A program made the translations under genes and the position numbers. A stretch of 64,000 bases of DNA from positions 61,261,281 to 61,325,280 of the forward strand of contig NC_134357.1 in NCBI RefSeq assembly GCF_048569485.1, written 5' to 3'. The DNA is from Anomaloglossus baeobatrachus. Taxonomy: Eukaryota > Chordata > Amphibia > Anura > Aromobatidae. The notes beneath the pieces were generated by a model. It was given only the letters and a program-made list of their open reading frames with translations, ran no database searches and was not told where the DNA came from. This document shows positions 34,554 through 45,966 of the stretch, one piece after another; the first letter of the stretch is position 1; each line of letters opens with the position of its first letter.

Positions 34554-37500
34554 TGTGGCGCCCTGGACAAGCCAGGATGTCACAGGTACTGCAACAACAC
34601 ACCCCACACCCCGGCTAGGCACACCAAAGTCAGACAAAAATCCTTGTTGCCTCCCTCCAGGGGCTGATGTCCACACCAGGGGGTGGAGCCAGGCGGTTGG
34701 CCCCACCCACCGAGGAGTTCACAGTCCTGGAGGCGGGAAAAGGAAGGTATAGCAGAGGAGTAGTGGAGTGGAGTGGAGAGGAGTAGTGGAGAGAAAAGAG
34801 TAGAGGGTGAAGAGTGAAGTGGTAGTGGAGCAGACTGACCATGTCCGGGTGCGTGGCCCGGGCACATACAGCAAGGTTGGAAGACGGTGGTGACCGTCTG
34901 CAGGAGAGGCTGATCGATGTGAACCATAAGGACCGGGGACGGGCGGTGGCCCGCCGGTACCGGATCGGGGAGTGAAGAGAAGCCAGCACCATTTGGCAGG
35001 GCCTACGGACCCCGACCAGGCTTGGAGTCGCCGTAAAACCGGTCAAATCCATTAGCGAAGGGAACCTCTGAGGTTTCCTAGCAGTCAAGACCTGATTGAA
35101 GGCAACCGCTCAAACCGTGAAGGGAAATACAGTCACCGCCAAGGCTACAGTTCCCAGGGCCAGAGACTGCGGGAAAAAGGGGCTCCCTCAGCCTCCATCC
35201 AAGCTGGGGAGCGGGTTACCGGTGGGAAGCCATCAGAACCGAGAATATAACACAGGTGCAGGGCAAGGCAGTCACCGCCAACCTACCGGGAGAAGAACCA
35301 CCGCAGCCATCTGTGGGACCCGTCCATCCAGCTGTTTGTGTCGCGGGCGGAGGAGGGGACGCTGCGCTCTCCCACTGCTCGGGTCCGGCCGCGGCTGCTG
35401 CGGCTGCTGCTGCTGCTCGGTGGTGGCTCGAGCTGTGGGCCGGATCCCGAGGACTCGAGCGGCGCTCCTCGCCTGTGAGTGAAAAGGGGTTGGGGATTGG
35501 ATGGTGGGGATTTGGTTATTGTCCGTGACGCCACCCACGGTTNNNNNNNNNNNNNNNNNNNNNNNNNNNNNNNNNNNNNNNNNNNNNNNNNNNNNNNNNN
35601 NNNNNNNNNNNNNNNNNNNNNNNNNNNNNNNNNNNNNNNNNNNNNNNNNNNNNNNNNNNNNNNNNNNNNNNNNNNNNNNNNNNNNNNNNNNNNNNNNNNN
35701 NNNNNNNNNNNNNNNNNNNNNNNNNNNNNNNNNNNNNNNNNNCGCTCTGCCGTCTGGTAGAGGTGCGCCTTGTGACCACCGGAGGTGTCCGGCCGAAAAT
35801 TTTGAGAAGCCACCATTTTGGGCGCGAAAAGTCCCCGCTCGAGCGTCTCCGCGAGCAGTGGAGGCGCGAAAGCCGAAACCCCGCCCCTGTAGAGGAGGAG
35901 CCGGAAAAAGACTAAGGGGGACGGATGGCGTCTGGCCGCATGTAGCCCGCGGCTATAAAGGCAGGGACGCCAGGACTCTGCGGCCATATTGGGTTCCTGG
36001 AAAGCACCATTGTCGAGATGCACAGTCCAACCAACGACCCCGTAGTCCCCGCGCCAGGGCACTGCGGCGTGGGTGAAGGTCCGGACTGCCCCGCTGAGTA
36101 ACCGTCTGCAGACCCCGCATGCAGCTTCACCTGGAGGAGTGGGAGGCCGACATGGCGGACGTGGTGGCTGCTATGTGGAGATGCGAGGTGGAGGAAGATT
36201 TGGAGGAGCGGGTAAGGGACCCACGCCCCTGTATTCTTGAGGGATCGGCCACTGCGGCTGGGGGGCCCGGCCTGCACCCGCTCACCCTGCCGCCTCCCCC
36301 GCTACCCGCGTTAGTCGCTGCCGCCCCCGCCACTAAGCCCGCTACCCCGTCCAACCGGTAGCGGTACCCTGCCCGTCCGCCCGAGCGGACCGACCGGCTG
36401 TAGACACTCGGGGCCTCCCTGAACCGCTCCTTTGGGGGCCGCCGAGGCCGCGGCCCCTTAACGAAGATGTATCAGAGGCCCTGGCAGGGGTCGCGCCAGG
36501 CTCCGTGCCCGAGCCCGGGACCGCGGCGTGGATGAAAGCCAGAGTAATTTAATTCAACCAACGCCAACAGAATCAGATATACCTCATGATGGGAGCAGTG
36601 GACCAATGAGGTGGAAACGCTGGTTGCGGACTGTCCCGATGTATGAGATGGGAGCCGACGTGCCGGAGCCGACGAGTGACCCACGCCTCCATGTCCCACA
36701 AGGACCCGGCCAATGCGGCTGGGGGGCCCGGTCCGGTCTCGGCCCTCGTATCGTCCCTGCCATCGCCCATGGGGCGCCTCAGTGTTGACCGACCTGACCT
36801 GCTGCCCCCGTGCTACAACAGTAGAACCTGGCGTGCTGAGTGCCGGAAACCCAGAGCCTGTGGCAGCTGGCGGCAACCCGCCTGGCGCAGGGACAAATGA
36901 TAATGACTCCGGCCCCGGCGCCGAGCCCACCTCTGAGTCCGAGAAGGCAAGTGAGCGTCTCCGCTACGAAGGATGACCGGTGGTTTTCTATAGCCCGCGC
37001 ACCGGTGGAAATGGATACCGGGCACCCCTCTCCCAACAGGCCTGTCACTGCATGTTCGAAATGTTGGTAGCAGGGGATGAGGCCACCTCCGCGAAAAGAG
37101 TCAGAGTGATGGCAGCAGAGCCCCGCTGAAGTTGTCCCCGTTGGGACCACCAGTACCGTTAAAAGTTTGAATGATAAGATTGAATCACCTGAAGAAGTTA
37201 TCTGATTGGAACCGTGATTGAACCGGCCGTTGCCGGCAACTAGTCCCCTTAGGGACTGTCTGCAACCGTTGCGTAAGGAACTTCTTACGAACAAGCCCGA
37301 GAACTTGCAGGGCAACCACAAACTTGTGGAATGTAAATAATTGTTGGCTTAAACTGTTACCGCCTCCGGAGAGGCTGATTTGGGAGGATGGGCCTGGAGG
37401 AAATGGATGGCACAGGCCCGCCAATACCGTAACCGGTGGCGATCCTCCGGGGGTCAGGGGTCCCCCCATGGACGTGGGTCCCCTGAAAGAGACCAATACC

Positions 37501-37728
37501 CGCTCGGGCAGCCTGGTGATGGACTGGGGCAAGGGGTGCTGCCCACTTTTTAGGGGCAGCATTAGGGCCAGGTTGTTTGGGTGGGAGAAGAGCGGAAGCC
37601 GTACCGTTGTAAAATGTTTGTGATTTTTACATGTTTTTTACCGTTTTCTATCTTTTGCAGTTAAACAAAAATAAAACCGGTGATGGACGGGCAGCCGCGC
37701 GGACGGAATTCATTTTACTAAGGGGGAA
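34554..37728 (+). mobile_element. Extra LTR-plus-interior unit, interrupted by assembly gap
   Basis: An LTR of the 5' (solo-LTR-bearing) type begins at 34554 where a plain 3' LTR would be expected. The nested antisense solo LTR begins at 35340 and runs into the gap. The interior resumes at 35743. By comparison with 24156-25368 about 1.2 kb is missing at the gap. The sequence after the gap has many more one-base length differences than any other copy. Confidence 0.75.
35543..35742. other. Assembly gap (200 N)
   Basis: Exactly 200 N, a conventional placeholder. Flanking sequence aligned to the paralogous unit implies about 1.2 kb is absent, unless the gap marks a misjoin. Confidence 0.99.
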
Positions 37729-40700
37729 TGTGGCGCCCTGGACAAGCCAGGATGTCACAGGTACTGCAACAACACACCCCCACACCCCGGCTAGGCACAC
37801 CAAAGTCAGACAAAAATCCTTGTTGCCTCCCTCCAGGGGCTGATGTCCACACCAGGGGGTGGAGCCAGGCGGTTGGCCCCACCCACCGAGGAGTTCACAG
37901 TCCTGGAGTGCGGGAAAAGGAAGGTATAGCAGAGGAGTAGTGGAGTGGAGTGGAGAGGAGTAGTGGAGAGAAAAGAGTAGAGGGTGAAGAGTGAAGTGGT
38001 AGTGGAGCAGACTGACCATGTCCGGGTGCGTGGCCCGGGCACATACAGCAAGGTTGGAAGACGGTGGTGACCGTCTGCAGGAGAGGCTGATCGATGTGAA
38101 CCATAAGGACCGGGGACGGGCGGTGGCCCGCCGGTACCGGATCGGGGAGTGAAGAGAAGCCAGCACCATTTGGCAGGGCCTACGGACCCCGACCAGGCTT
38201 GGAGTCGCCGTAAAACCGGTCAAATCCATTAGCGAAGGGGAACCTCTGAGGTTTCCTAGCAGTCAAGACCTGATTGAAGGCAACCGCTCAAAACCGTGAA
38301 GGGAAATACAGTCACCGCCAAGGCTACAGTTCCCAGGGCCAGAGACTGCGGGAAAAAGGGGCTCCCTCAGCCTCCATCCAAGCTGGGGAGCGGGTTAGCC
38401 GGTGGGAAGCCATCAGAACCGAGAATATAACACAGGTGCAGGGCAAGGCAGTCACCGCCAACCCTACCGGGAGAAGAACCACCGCAGCCATCTGTGGGAC
38501 CCGTCCATCCAGCTGTTTGTGTCGCGGGCGGAGGAGGGGACGCTGCGCTCTCCCACTGCTCGGGTCCGGCCGCGGCTGCTGCGGCTGCTGCTGCTGCTCG
38601 GTGGTGGCTCGAGCTGTGGGCCGGATCCCGAGGACTCGAGCGGCGCTCCCTCGCCTGTGAGTGAAAAGGGGTTGGGGATTGGATGGTGGGGATTTGGTTA
38701 TTGTCCGTGACGCCACCCACGGTTGTGGTGATATTGGTGACACCACCGCTGCTCTGGACGTGGATCCCGGGAGCGATGACTGGGAGCAGCCTGGATGTTA
38801 GTTCTCCCCTCCGTGGGTAGGGGGTTGGTTGTCCCGGGGCCCGGTGATGGGGTAGGGATGGATGGCAGGCGGGTTACGGGACCTGGCGAGGTGCAGGGTC
38901 GCGGGGGAAGCACTGTGCCGCACGGCACGGTGGTAGTCACTCAGCCAGTAATTCACACAGAGTCTCTGGTCAAACAAACGGCTGGATGGACGGGTCCCAC
39001 AGACGGCTGCGGTGTTTTTCCCCCTGACCCCAGGTTGGTACTGTAAGTCCTTTCCTGCATCTTCCGTATGCTCCTCCTGCGCTCCGGTTTCCAGCTGGCT
39101 CCCCGGTTCGGTACCGGTGGGCCCCGCCCAGCCCCGGCTACCTATGGTTCAACCAGACTGTCTTCCCCGGCTCTCGCAGACGGCCACTATCGTCTGCCTG
39201 ACTGCTACTCGAGGGCCCTAGGCTCCAACCTAGGCCCCAATCTGCGTCTGCCTCTCTGCAGACCTCCTCTCTCTTCCTCTGCCAGGACTTGTCTGAACTT
39301 GTTTCCTGCCTCATGCCAGCTAAAACTCCTCGGTGGGCGTGCCCATCTGCCTGACTCCGCCCACCTGGTGTGTCTGTCTGAACCCGAGGAAGAAATCAGG
39401 TCTCACTGGGGATGACTGCTGTGAACTGCTGGGGGTGGGGGTGTGTGGTTGTTACCTGTGGCCCCTGGCTTGTCCAGGGCGCCCCATTTGTTTTACCGGA
39501 GACTTTGCATTCATCATTGGGTGAGTGAGTACCACCGTGCCGTGCGGCACCGCGCTGCCCCCCACGACTCTTCACCTCACCAGGCCCCGTAACCTGCCTG
39601 CCATTCCTCCCTCATCGGGCCCCCGGGGCAACCAACCCCCCTACCCACGGAGGGGAAAAACAACATCCAAGCTGCTCCCTGTCATCGCTCCCGGGATCCC
39701 CGTCCAGAGCAGCGGTGGTGTCACAACCTCACCACAACCGTGGGTGGCGTCACGGACAATATCCCTAAACCAAACCACCCCTTTCACTCACGGGCGAGGA
39801 GCGCCGCTCGAGTCCCCGGATCCTGCCCCACCACTCGAGCCACCGAGCAGCAAGCGAAGCAGCAGCCGTGCCGGACCCCGAGCGTGGTGAGCGCAGCGTC
39901 CCCCTCCCCCGCCCGTGACCAACTTGGTGTCACGAACAGGATCTTACCGCTCTGCCGTCTGGTAGAGGTGCGCCTTGTGACCACCGGAGGTGTCCGGCCG
40001 AAAATTTTGAGAAGCCACCATTTTGGGCGCGAAAAGTCCCCGCTCGAGCGTCTCCCGCGAGCAGTGGAGGCGCGAAAGCCGAAACCCCGCCCCTGTAGAG
40101 GAGGAGCCGGAAAAAGACTAAGGGGGACGGATGGCGTCTGGCCGCATGTAGCCCGCGGCTCCGCGGCTATAAAGGCAGGGACGCCAGGACTCTGCGGCCA
40201 TATTGGGTTCCTGGAAAGCACCATTGTCGAGATGCACAGTCCAACCAACGACCCCGTAGTCCCCGCGCCAGGCACTGCGGCGTGGGTGAAGGTCCGGACT
40301 GCCCCGCTGAGTAACCGTCTGCAGACCCGCATGCAGCTTCACCTGGAGGAGTGGGAGGCCGACATGGCGGACGTGGTGGCTGCTATGTGGAGATGCGAGG
40401 TGGAGGAAGATTTGGAGGAGCGGGTAAGGGACCCACGCCCCTGTATTCTTGAGGGATCGGCCACTGCGGCTGGGGGGCCCGGCCTGAACCCGCTCACCCT
40501 GCCGCCTCCCCCGCTACCCGCGTTAGTCGCTGCCGCCCCGCCACTAAGCCCGCTACCCGTCCAACCGGTAGCGGTACCCTGCCCGTCCTCCCGAGCGGAC
40601 CGACCGGCTGTAGACACTCGGGGCCTCCCTGAACCGCTCCTTTGGGGGCCGCCGAGGCCGCGGCCCCTTAACGAAGATGTATCAGAGGCCCTGGCAGGGG

Positions 40701-41928
40701 TCGCGCCAGGCTCCGTGCCCGAGCCCGGGACCGCGGCGTGGATGAAAGCCAGAGTAATTTAATTCAACCAACGCCAACAGAATCAGATATACCTCATGAT
40801 GGAGCAGTGGACCAATGAGGTGGAAACGCTGGTTGCGACTGTCCCGATGTATGAGATGGGAGCCGACGTGCCGGAGCCGACGAGTGACCCACGCCTCCAT
40901 GTCCCACAAGGACCGGCCAATGCGGCTGGGGGGCCCGGTCCGGTCTCGGCCCTCGTATCGTCCCTGCCATCGCCCATGGGGCGCCTCAGTGTTGACCGAC
41001 CTGACCTGCTGCCCCGTGCTACAACAGTAGAACCTGGCGTGCTGAGTGCCGGAAACCCAGAGCCTGTGGCAGCTGGCGGCAACCCGCCTGGCGCAGGGAC
41101 AAATGATAATGACTCCGGCCCCGGCGCCGAGCCCACCTCTGAGTCCGAGAAGGCAAGTGAGCGTCTCCGCTACGAAGGATGACCGGTGGTTTTCTATAGC
41201 CCGCGCACCGGTGGAAATGGATACCGGGCACCCCTCTCCCAACAGGCCTGTCACTGCATGTTCGAAATGTTGGTAGCAGGGGATGAGGCCACCTCCGCGA
41301 AAGAGTCAGAGTGATGGCAGCAGAGCCCCGCTGAAGTTGTCCCCGTTGGGACCACCAGTACCGTTAAAAGTTTGAATGATAAGATTGAATCACCTGAAGA
41401 AGCTATCTGATTGGAACCGTGATTGAACCGGCCGTTGCCGGCAACTAGTCCCCTTAGGGACTGTCTGCAACCGTTGCGTAAGGAACTTCTTACGAACAAG
41501 CCCGAGAACTTGCAGGGCAACCACAAACTTGTGGAATGTAAATAATTGTTGGCTTAAACTGTTACCGCCTCCGGAGAGGCTGATTTGGGAGGATGGGCCT
41601 GGAGGAAATGGATGGCACAGGCCCGCCAATACCGTAACCGGTGGCGATCCTCCGGGGGTCAGGGGTCCCCCATGGACGTGGGTCCCCTGAAAGAGACCGT
41701 ACCCGCTCGGGCAGCCTGGTGATGGACTGGGGCAAGGGGTGCTGCCCACTTTTTAGGGGCAGCATTAGGGCCAGGTTGTTTGGGTGGGAGAAGAGCGGAA
41801 GCCGTACCGTTGTAAAATGTTTGTGATTTTTACATGTTTTTACCGTTTTCTATCTTTTGCAGTTAACAAAAATAAAACCGGTGATGGACGGGCAGCCCGC
41901 GGACGGAATTCATTTTACTAAGGGGGAA
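37729..41928 (+). mobile_element. Second extra LTR-plus-interior unit
   Basis: LTR from 37729 with antisense solo LTR 38520-39486 and TTTG on both sides, LTR end near 39921, interior to 41928 with polypurine tract. The first part shares the excess of small length differences seen after the gap. From roughly 40170 onward it is again clean and resembles the interior at 25343-27340. Confidence 0.75.
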
Positions 41929-43138
41929 TGTGGCGCCCTGGACAAGCCAGGACGTCACAGGTACTGCAACAACACACCCCACACCCCGGCTAGGCACACC
42001 AAAGTCAGACAAAAATCCTTGTTGCCTCCCTCCAGGGGCTGATGTCCACACCAGGGGGTGGAGCCAGGCGGTTGGCCCCACCCACCGAGGAGTTCACAGT
42101 CCTGGAGGCGGGAAAAGGAAGTCAGCGCAGAGGAGTAGTGGAGTGGAGTGGAGAGGAGTAGTGGAGAGAAGAGAGTAGAGGGTGAAGAGTAAAGTGGTAG
42201 TGGAGCAGACTGACCGTGTCCGGGTGCGTGGCCCGGGCACATACAGCAAGGTTGGCAGACGGTGGTGACCGTCTGCAGGAGAGGCTGATTGACGTGAACC
42301 GTAAGGACCGGGGACGGGCGGTGGCCCGCCGGTACCGGATTGGGGAGCGAAGAGAAGCCAGCACCATTTGGCAGGGCCTACGGACCCCGACCAGGCTTGG
42401 AGTCGCCGTAAAACTAGTCAAATCTTTTAGCGAAGGGAACCTCCGGGGTTTCCCAGCAGTCAAGACCCGATTGAAGGCAACCGCTCAAACCGTGAAGGGA
42501 AATACAGTCACCGCCAAGGCTACAGTTCCCAGGGCCAGAGCTTGTGGGCAAAAGGGGCTCCCTCAGCCTCCATCCAAGCTGGGGAGCGGGTTACCAGTGG
42601 GAAGCCACCAGAACCGAGAACATAACACAGGTGCTGGGAAAGGCAGTCACCGCCAACCTACCGGGAGAAGAACCACCGCAGTCATCTGTGGGACCTGTCC
42701 ATCCAGCCGTTTGTTTTACCGGAGACTTTGCATTCATCATTGGCTGAGTGAGTACCACCGTGCCATGCGGCACCGTGCTGCCCCCGCGACCCTGCACCTC
42801 ACCAGGCCCCGTAACCCGCCTGCCATTCCTCCCTTACCGGGCCCCGGGACAACCAACCCCCTTACCCACAGAGGGGAAAAACAACATCCAAGCTGCTCCC
42901 TGTCATCGCTCCCGGGATCCCCGTCCAGAGCAGCGGTGGTGTCACAACCTCACCACAACCGTGGGTGGCGTCACGGACAATATCCCTAAACCAAACCACC
43001 CCTTTCACTCACGGGCGAAGAGCGCCGATCGAGTCCCCGGATCCGGCCCACCGCTCGAGCCACCGAGCAGCAAGCGAAGCAGCAGCCATGCCGGACCCGA
43101 GCGTGGTGAGCGCAGCGTCCCCTCCTCCGCCCGTGACA
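41929..43138 (+). mobile_element. 3' LTR of the enlarged copy
   Basis: 1,210-bp LTR without the nested solo LTR, the same as 27341-28550, followed by (TG)n and the next hAT-like copy. Confidence 0.85.
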
Positions 43139-44173
43139 TGTGTGTGTGTATATGTGTGTGTGCAGTGGCGTAACTACCGCGGTCGCAGCGGTCACGATCG
43201 CGACCGGGCCCGGGAGGTTAGGGGCCCGGCAGCCGCCAGGCAGATCAGCAGCCAGCTCCTGTCAGTGTGAGAGGAGCTGCGCTGATCTGTCACAGACCTC
43301 GCGGCCGCTATTTGACCCGCTGCCGCCGCCGACACCGGGCCCCCCTGCCTGATGTCAGCGGCGGCACCGGGGCCCCCTGCCTGGTGTCAGCGGCTGCAGC
43401 GTCTCCCCCGTCACCGCGCAAAGTAATGATGAAGCATAGCGCGGCCGGTGCCGCGCTATGCATCACCATTCTCCCCCTGTACGATGACGTCACTCCCGAG
43501 CGACTGCTGTGCTGAGTGCACAGAGTGCAGGACAGGAGGACGTCGACCGCAGCACCGGAAGAACGAGCAGCGGGGAAGACAGCAGCGGTGGAAGGAAGAG
43601 AGAAGGTGAGTACTTGATTTTTTTTTAATATAAGTGAGTAAACGGTGGCCAGAGGCTTGGGGGCAGTTTCTGGGGAAGCTGCATTATTGTATATGGAAGC
43701 CTGGAAAGGCTGCTTTATACATGGAGGTCTGAGGAGGCTGCATTATATGTGGAGGTCTGGGGTAGCTGCATTATCTATACATGGAGGCCTGGAGAGGCTG
43801 CTTTATACATGGAGGTCTGAGGAGGCTGCATTATATGTGGAGGCCTGGAGAGGCTGCTTTATACATGGAGGTCTGAGGAGGCTTGCATTATATATGGAGG
43901 CCTAGAGAGGCTGCTTTATACATGGAGGCCTGTAGAGACTGCTTTATACATGGAGGTCTGGGGAAGGCTGCATTATATATGGAGGTCTGGGGTGGCTGCA
44001 TTATTATACATGGAGGCCTGGAGAAGCTGGCTGCTACATTATACATGGAGGCCTGAGGAGGCTGGCTGCATTATTATACATGGAGGCCTGGAGACGCTGG
44101 CTGCATTATTATATATGGAGGTCTGGGGGGGCTGCATAATACAAAATGAAGGACACCTTATACATGGAATATA

Positions 44174-45825
44174 CAGTTAGGTCCAGAAATATTTGGACAG
44201 TGACACAAGTTTTGTTATTTTAGCTGTTTACAAAAACATGTTCAGAAATACAATTATATATATAATATGGGCTGAAAGTGCACACTCCCAGCTGCAATAT
44301 GAGAGTTTTCACATCCAAATCGGAGAAAGGGTTTAGGAATCATAGCTCTGTAATGCATAGCCTCCTCTTTTTCAAGGGACCAAAAGTAATTGGACAAGGG
44401 ACTCTAAGGGCTGCAATTAACTCTGAAGGCGTCTCCCTCGTTAACCTGTAATCAATGAAGTAGTTAAAAGGTCTGGGGTTGATTACAGGTGTGTGGTTTT
44501 GCATTTGGAAGTTGTTGCTGTGACCAGACAACATGCGGTCTAAGGAACTCTCAATTGAGGTGAAGCAGAACATCCTGAGGCTGAAAAAAAAGAAAAAATC
44601 CATCAGAGAGATAGCAGACATGCTTTGAGTAGCAAAATCAACAGTCGGGTACATTCTGAGAAAAAAGGAATTGACTGGTGAGCTTGGGAACTCAAAAAGG
44701 CCTGGGCGTCCACGGATGACAACAGTGGTGGATGATCGCCGCATACTTTCTTTGGTGAAGAAGAACCCGTTCACAACATCAACTGAAGTCCAGAACACTC
44801 TCATTGAAGTAGGTGTATCTGTCTCTAAGTCAATAGTAAAGAGAAGACTCCATGAAAGTAAATACAAAGGGTTCACATCTAGATGCAAACCATTCATCAA
44901 TTCCAAAAATAGACAGGCCAGAGTTAAATTTGCTGAAAAACACCTCATGAAGCCAGCTCAGTTCTGGAAAAGTATTTTATGGACAGATGAGACAAAGATC
45001 AACCTGTACCAGAATGATGGGAAGAAAAAAGTTTGGAGAAGAAAGGGAACGGCACATGATCCAAGGCACACCACATCCTCTGTAAAACATGGTGGAGGCA
45101 ACGTGATGGCATGGGCATGCATGGCTTTCAATGGCACTGGGTCACTTGTGTTTATTGATGACATAACAGCAGACAAGAGTAGCCGGATGAATTCTGAAGT
45201 GTACCGGGATATACTTTCAGCCCAGATTCAGCCAAATGCCGCGAAGTTGATCGGACGGCGCTTCATAGTACAGATGGACAATGACCCCAAGCATACAGCC
45301 AAAGCTACCCAGGAGTTCATGAGTGCAAAAAAGTGGAACCTTCTGCAATGGCCAAGTCAATCACCAGATCTTAACCCAATTGAGCATGCATTTCACTTGC
45401 TCAAATCCAGACTTAAGACGGAAAGACCCACAAACAAGCAAGACCTGAAGGCTGCGGCTGTAAAGGCCTGGCAAAGCATTAAGAAGGAGGAAACCCAGCG
45501 TTTGGTGATGTCCATGGGTTCCAGACTTAAGGCAGTGATTGCCTCCAAAGGATTCGCAACAAAATATTGAAAATAAAAATATTTTGTTTGGGTTTGGTTT
45601 ATTTGTCCAATTACTTTTGACCTCCTAAAATGTGGAGTGTTTGTAAAGAAATGTGTACAATTCCTACAATTTCTATCAGATATTTTTGTTCAAACCTTCA
45701 AATTAAACGTTACAATCTGCACTTGAATTCTGTTGTAGAGGTTTCATTTCAAATCCAATGTGGTGGCATGCAGAGCCCAACTCGCGAAAATTGTGTCACT
45801 GTCCAAATATTTCTGGACGCAACTG
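44174..45825 (+). mobile_element. Tc1/mariner element, copy 3
   Basis: Same insertion site and boundaries as copy 2 (TA on both sides), so it is a by-product of segmental duplication and not a new transposition. It shares with the third duplicated copy a G in the Ala-Lys codon pair (GCGAAG) at 45241-45246, where copy 2 has GCAAAG. Confidence 0.92.
44533..45570 (+). pseudogene. Tc1/mariner transposase with one in-frame TGA (copy 3)
   Basis: 345-codon frame with the same TGA at codon 32 (44626-44628). The downstream 299-codon frame from 44671 gives the same protein as copy 2. Catalytic DD34E motifs intact; first helix-turn-helix lost. Confidence 0.9.
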
Positions 45826-45966
45826 TAGGGGTGCCTTATGCATGGAGGAGTATGGGGCTGCATAATGCAATATGAAGTTTTATGGGGTTGTGTTATAATA
45901 CATATAGGACTATGGGGGCTACATTATAATATATGGAGGACTATGGAGGCTACCTTTTACATGGAC

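Larger units (their letters stand above)
31377..45966. repeat. Tandem segmental duplication, unit copy 2 (enlarged, 14.6 kb)
   Basis: Begins and ends at the same breakpoints as copy 1 but contains two additional LTR-plus-interior units (34554-41928). These are most simply explained by unequal recombination between LTRs. It includes the 200-N gap. Outside the extra units it matches copy 1 nearly base for base. Confidence 0.8.
43163..45966 (+). mobile_element. hAT-like element, copy 2, right end lost at junction
   Basis: Same content as 28575-31376: leader, minisatellite (43665-44170), Tc1, remaining minisatellite, junction. The stretch 43645-43990 carries a few small length differences absent from the other two copies, probably assembly errors. 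Confidence 0.75.

Noticed and set aside
39740-40762. 340-codon ORF spanning an LTR and interior
   Set aside because: Exists only in the copy with excess small length differences; the equivalent stretch in the other copies reads differently, so it is most likely an assembly product.
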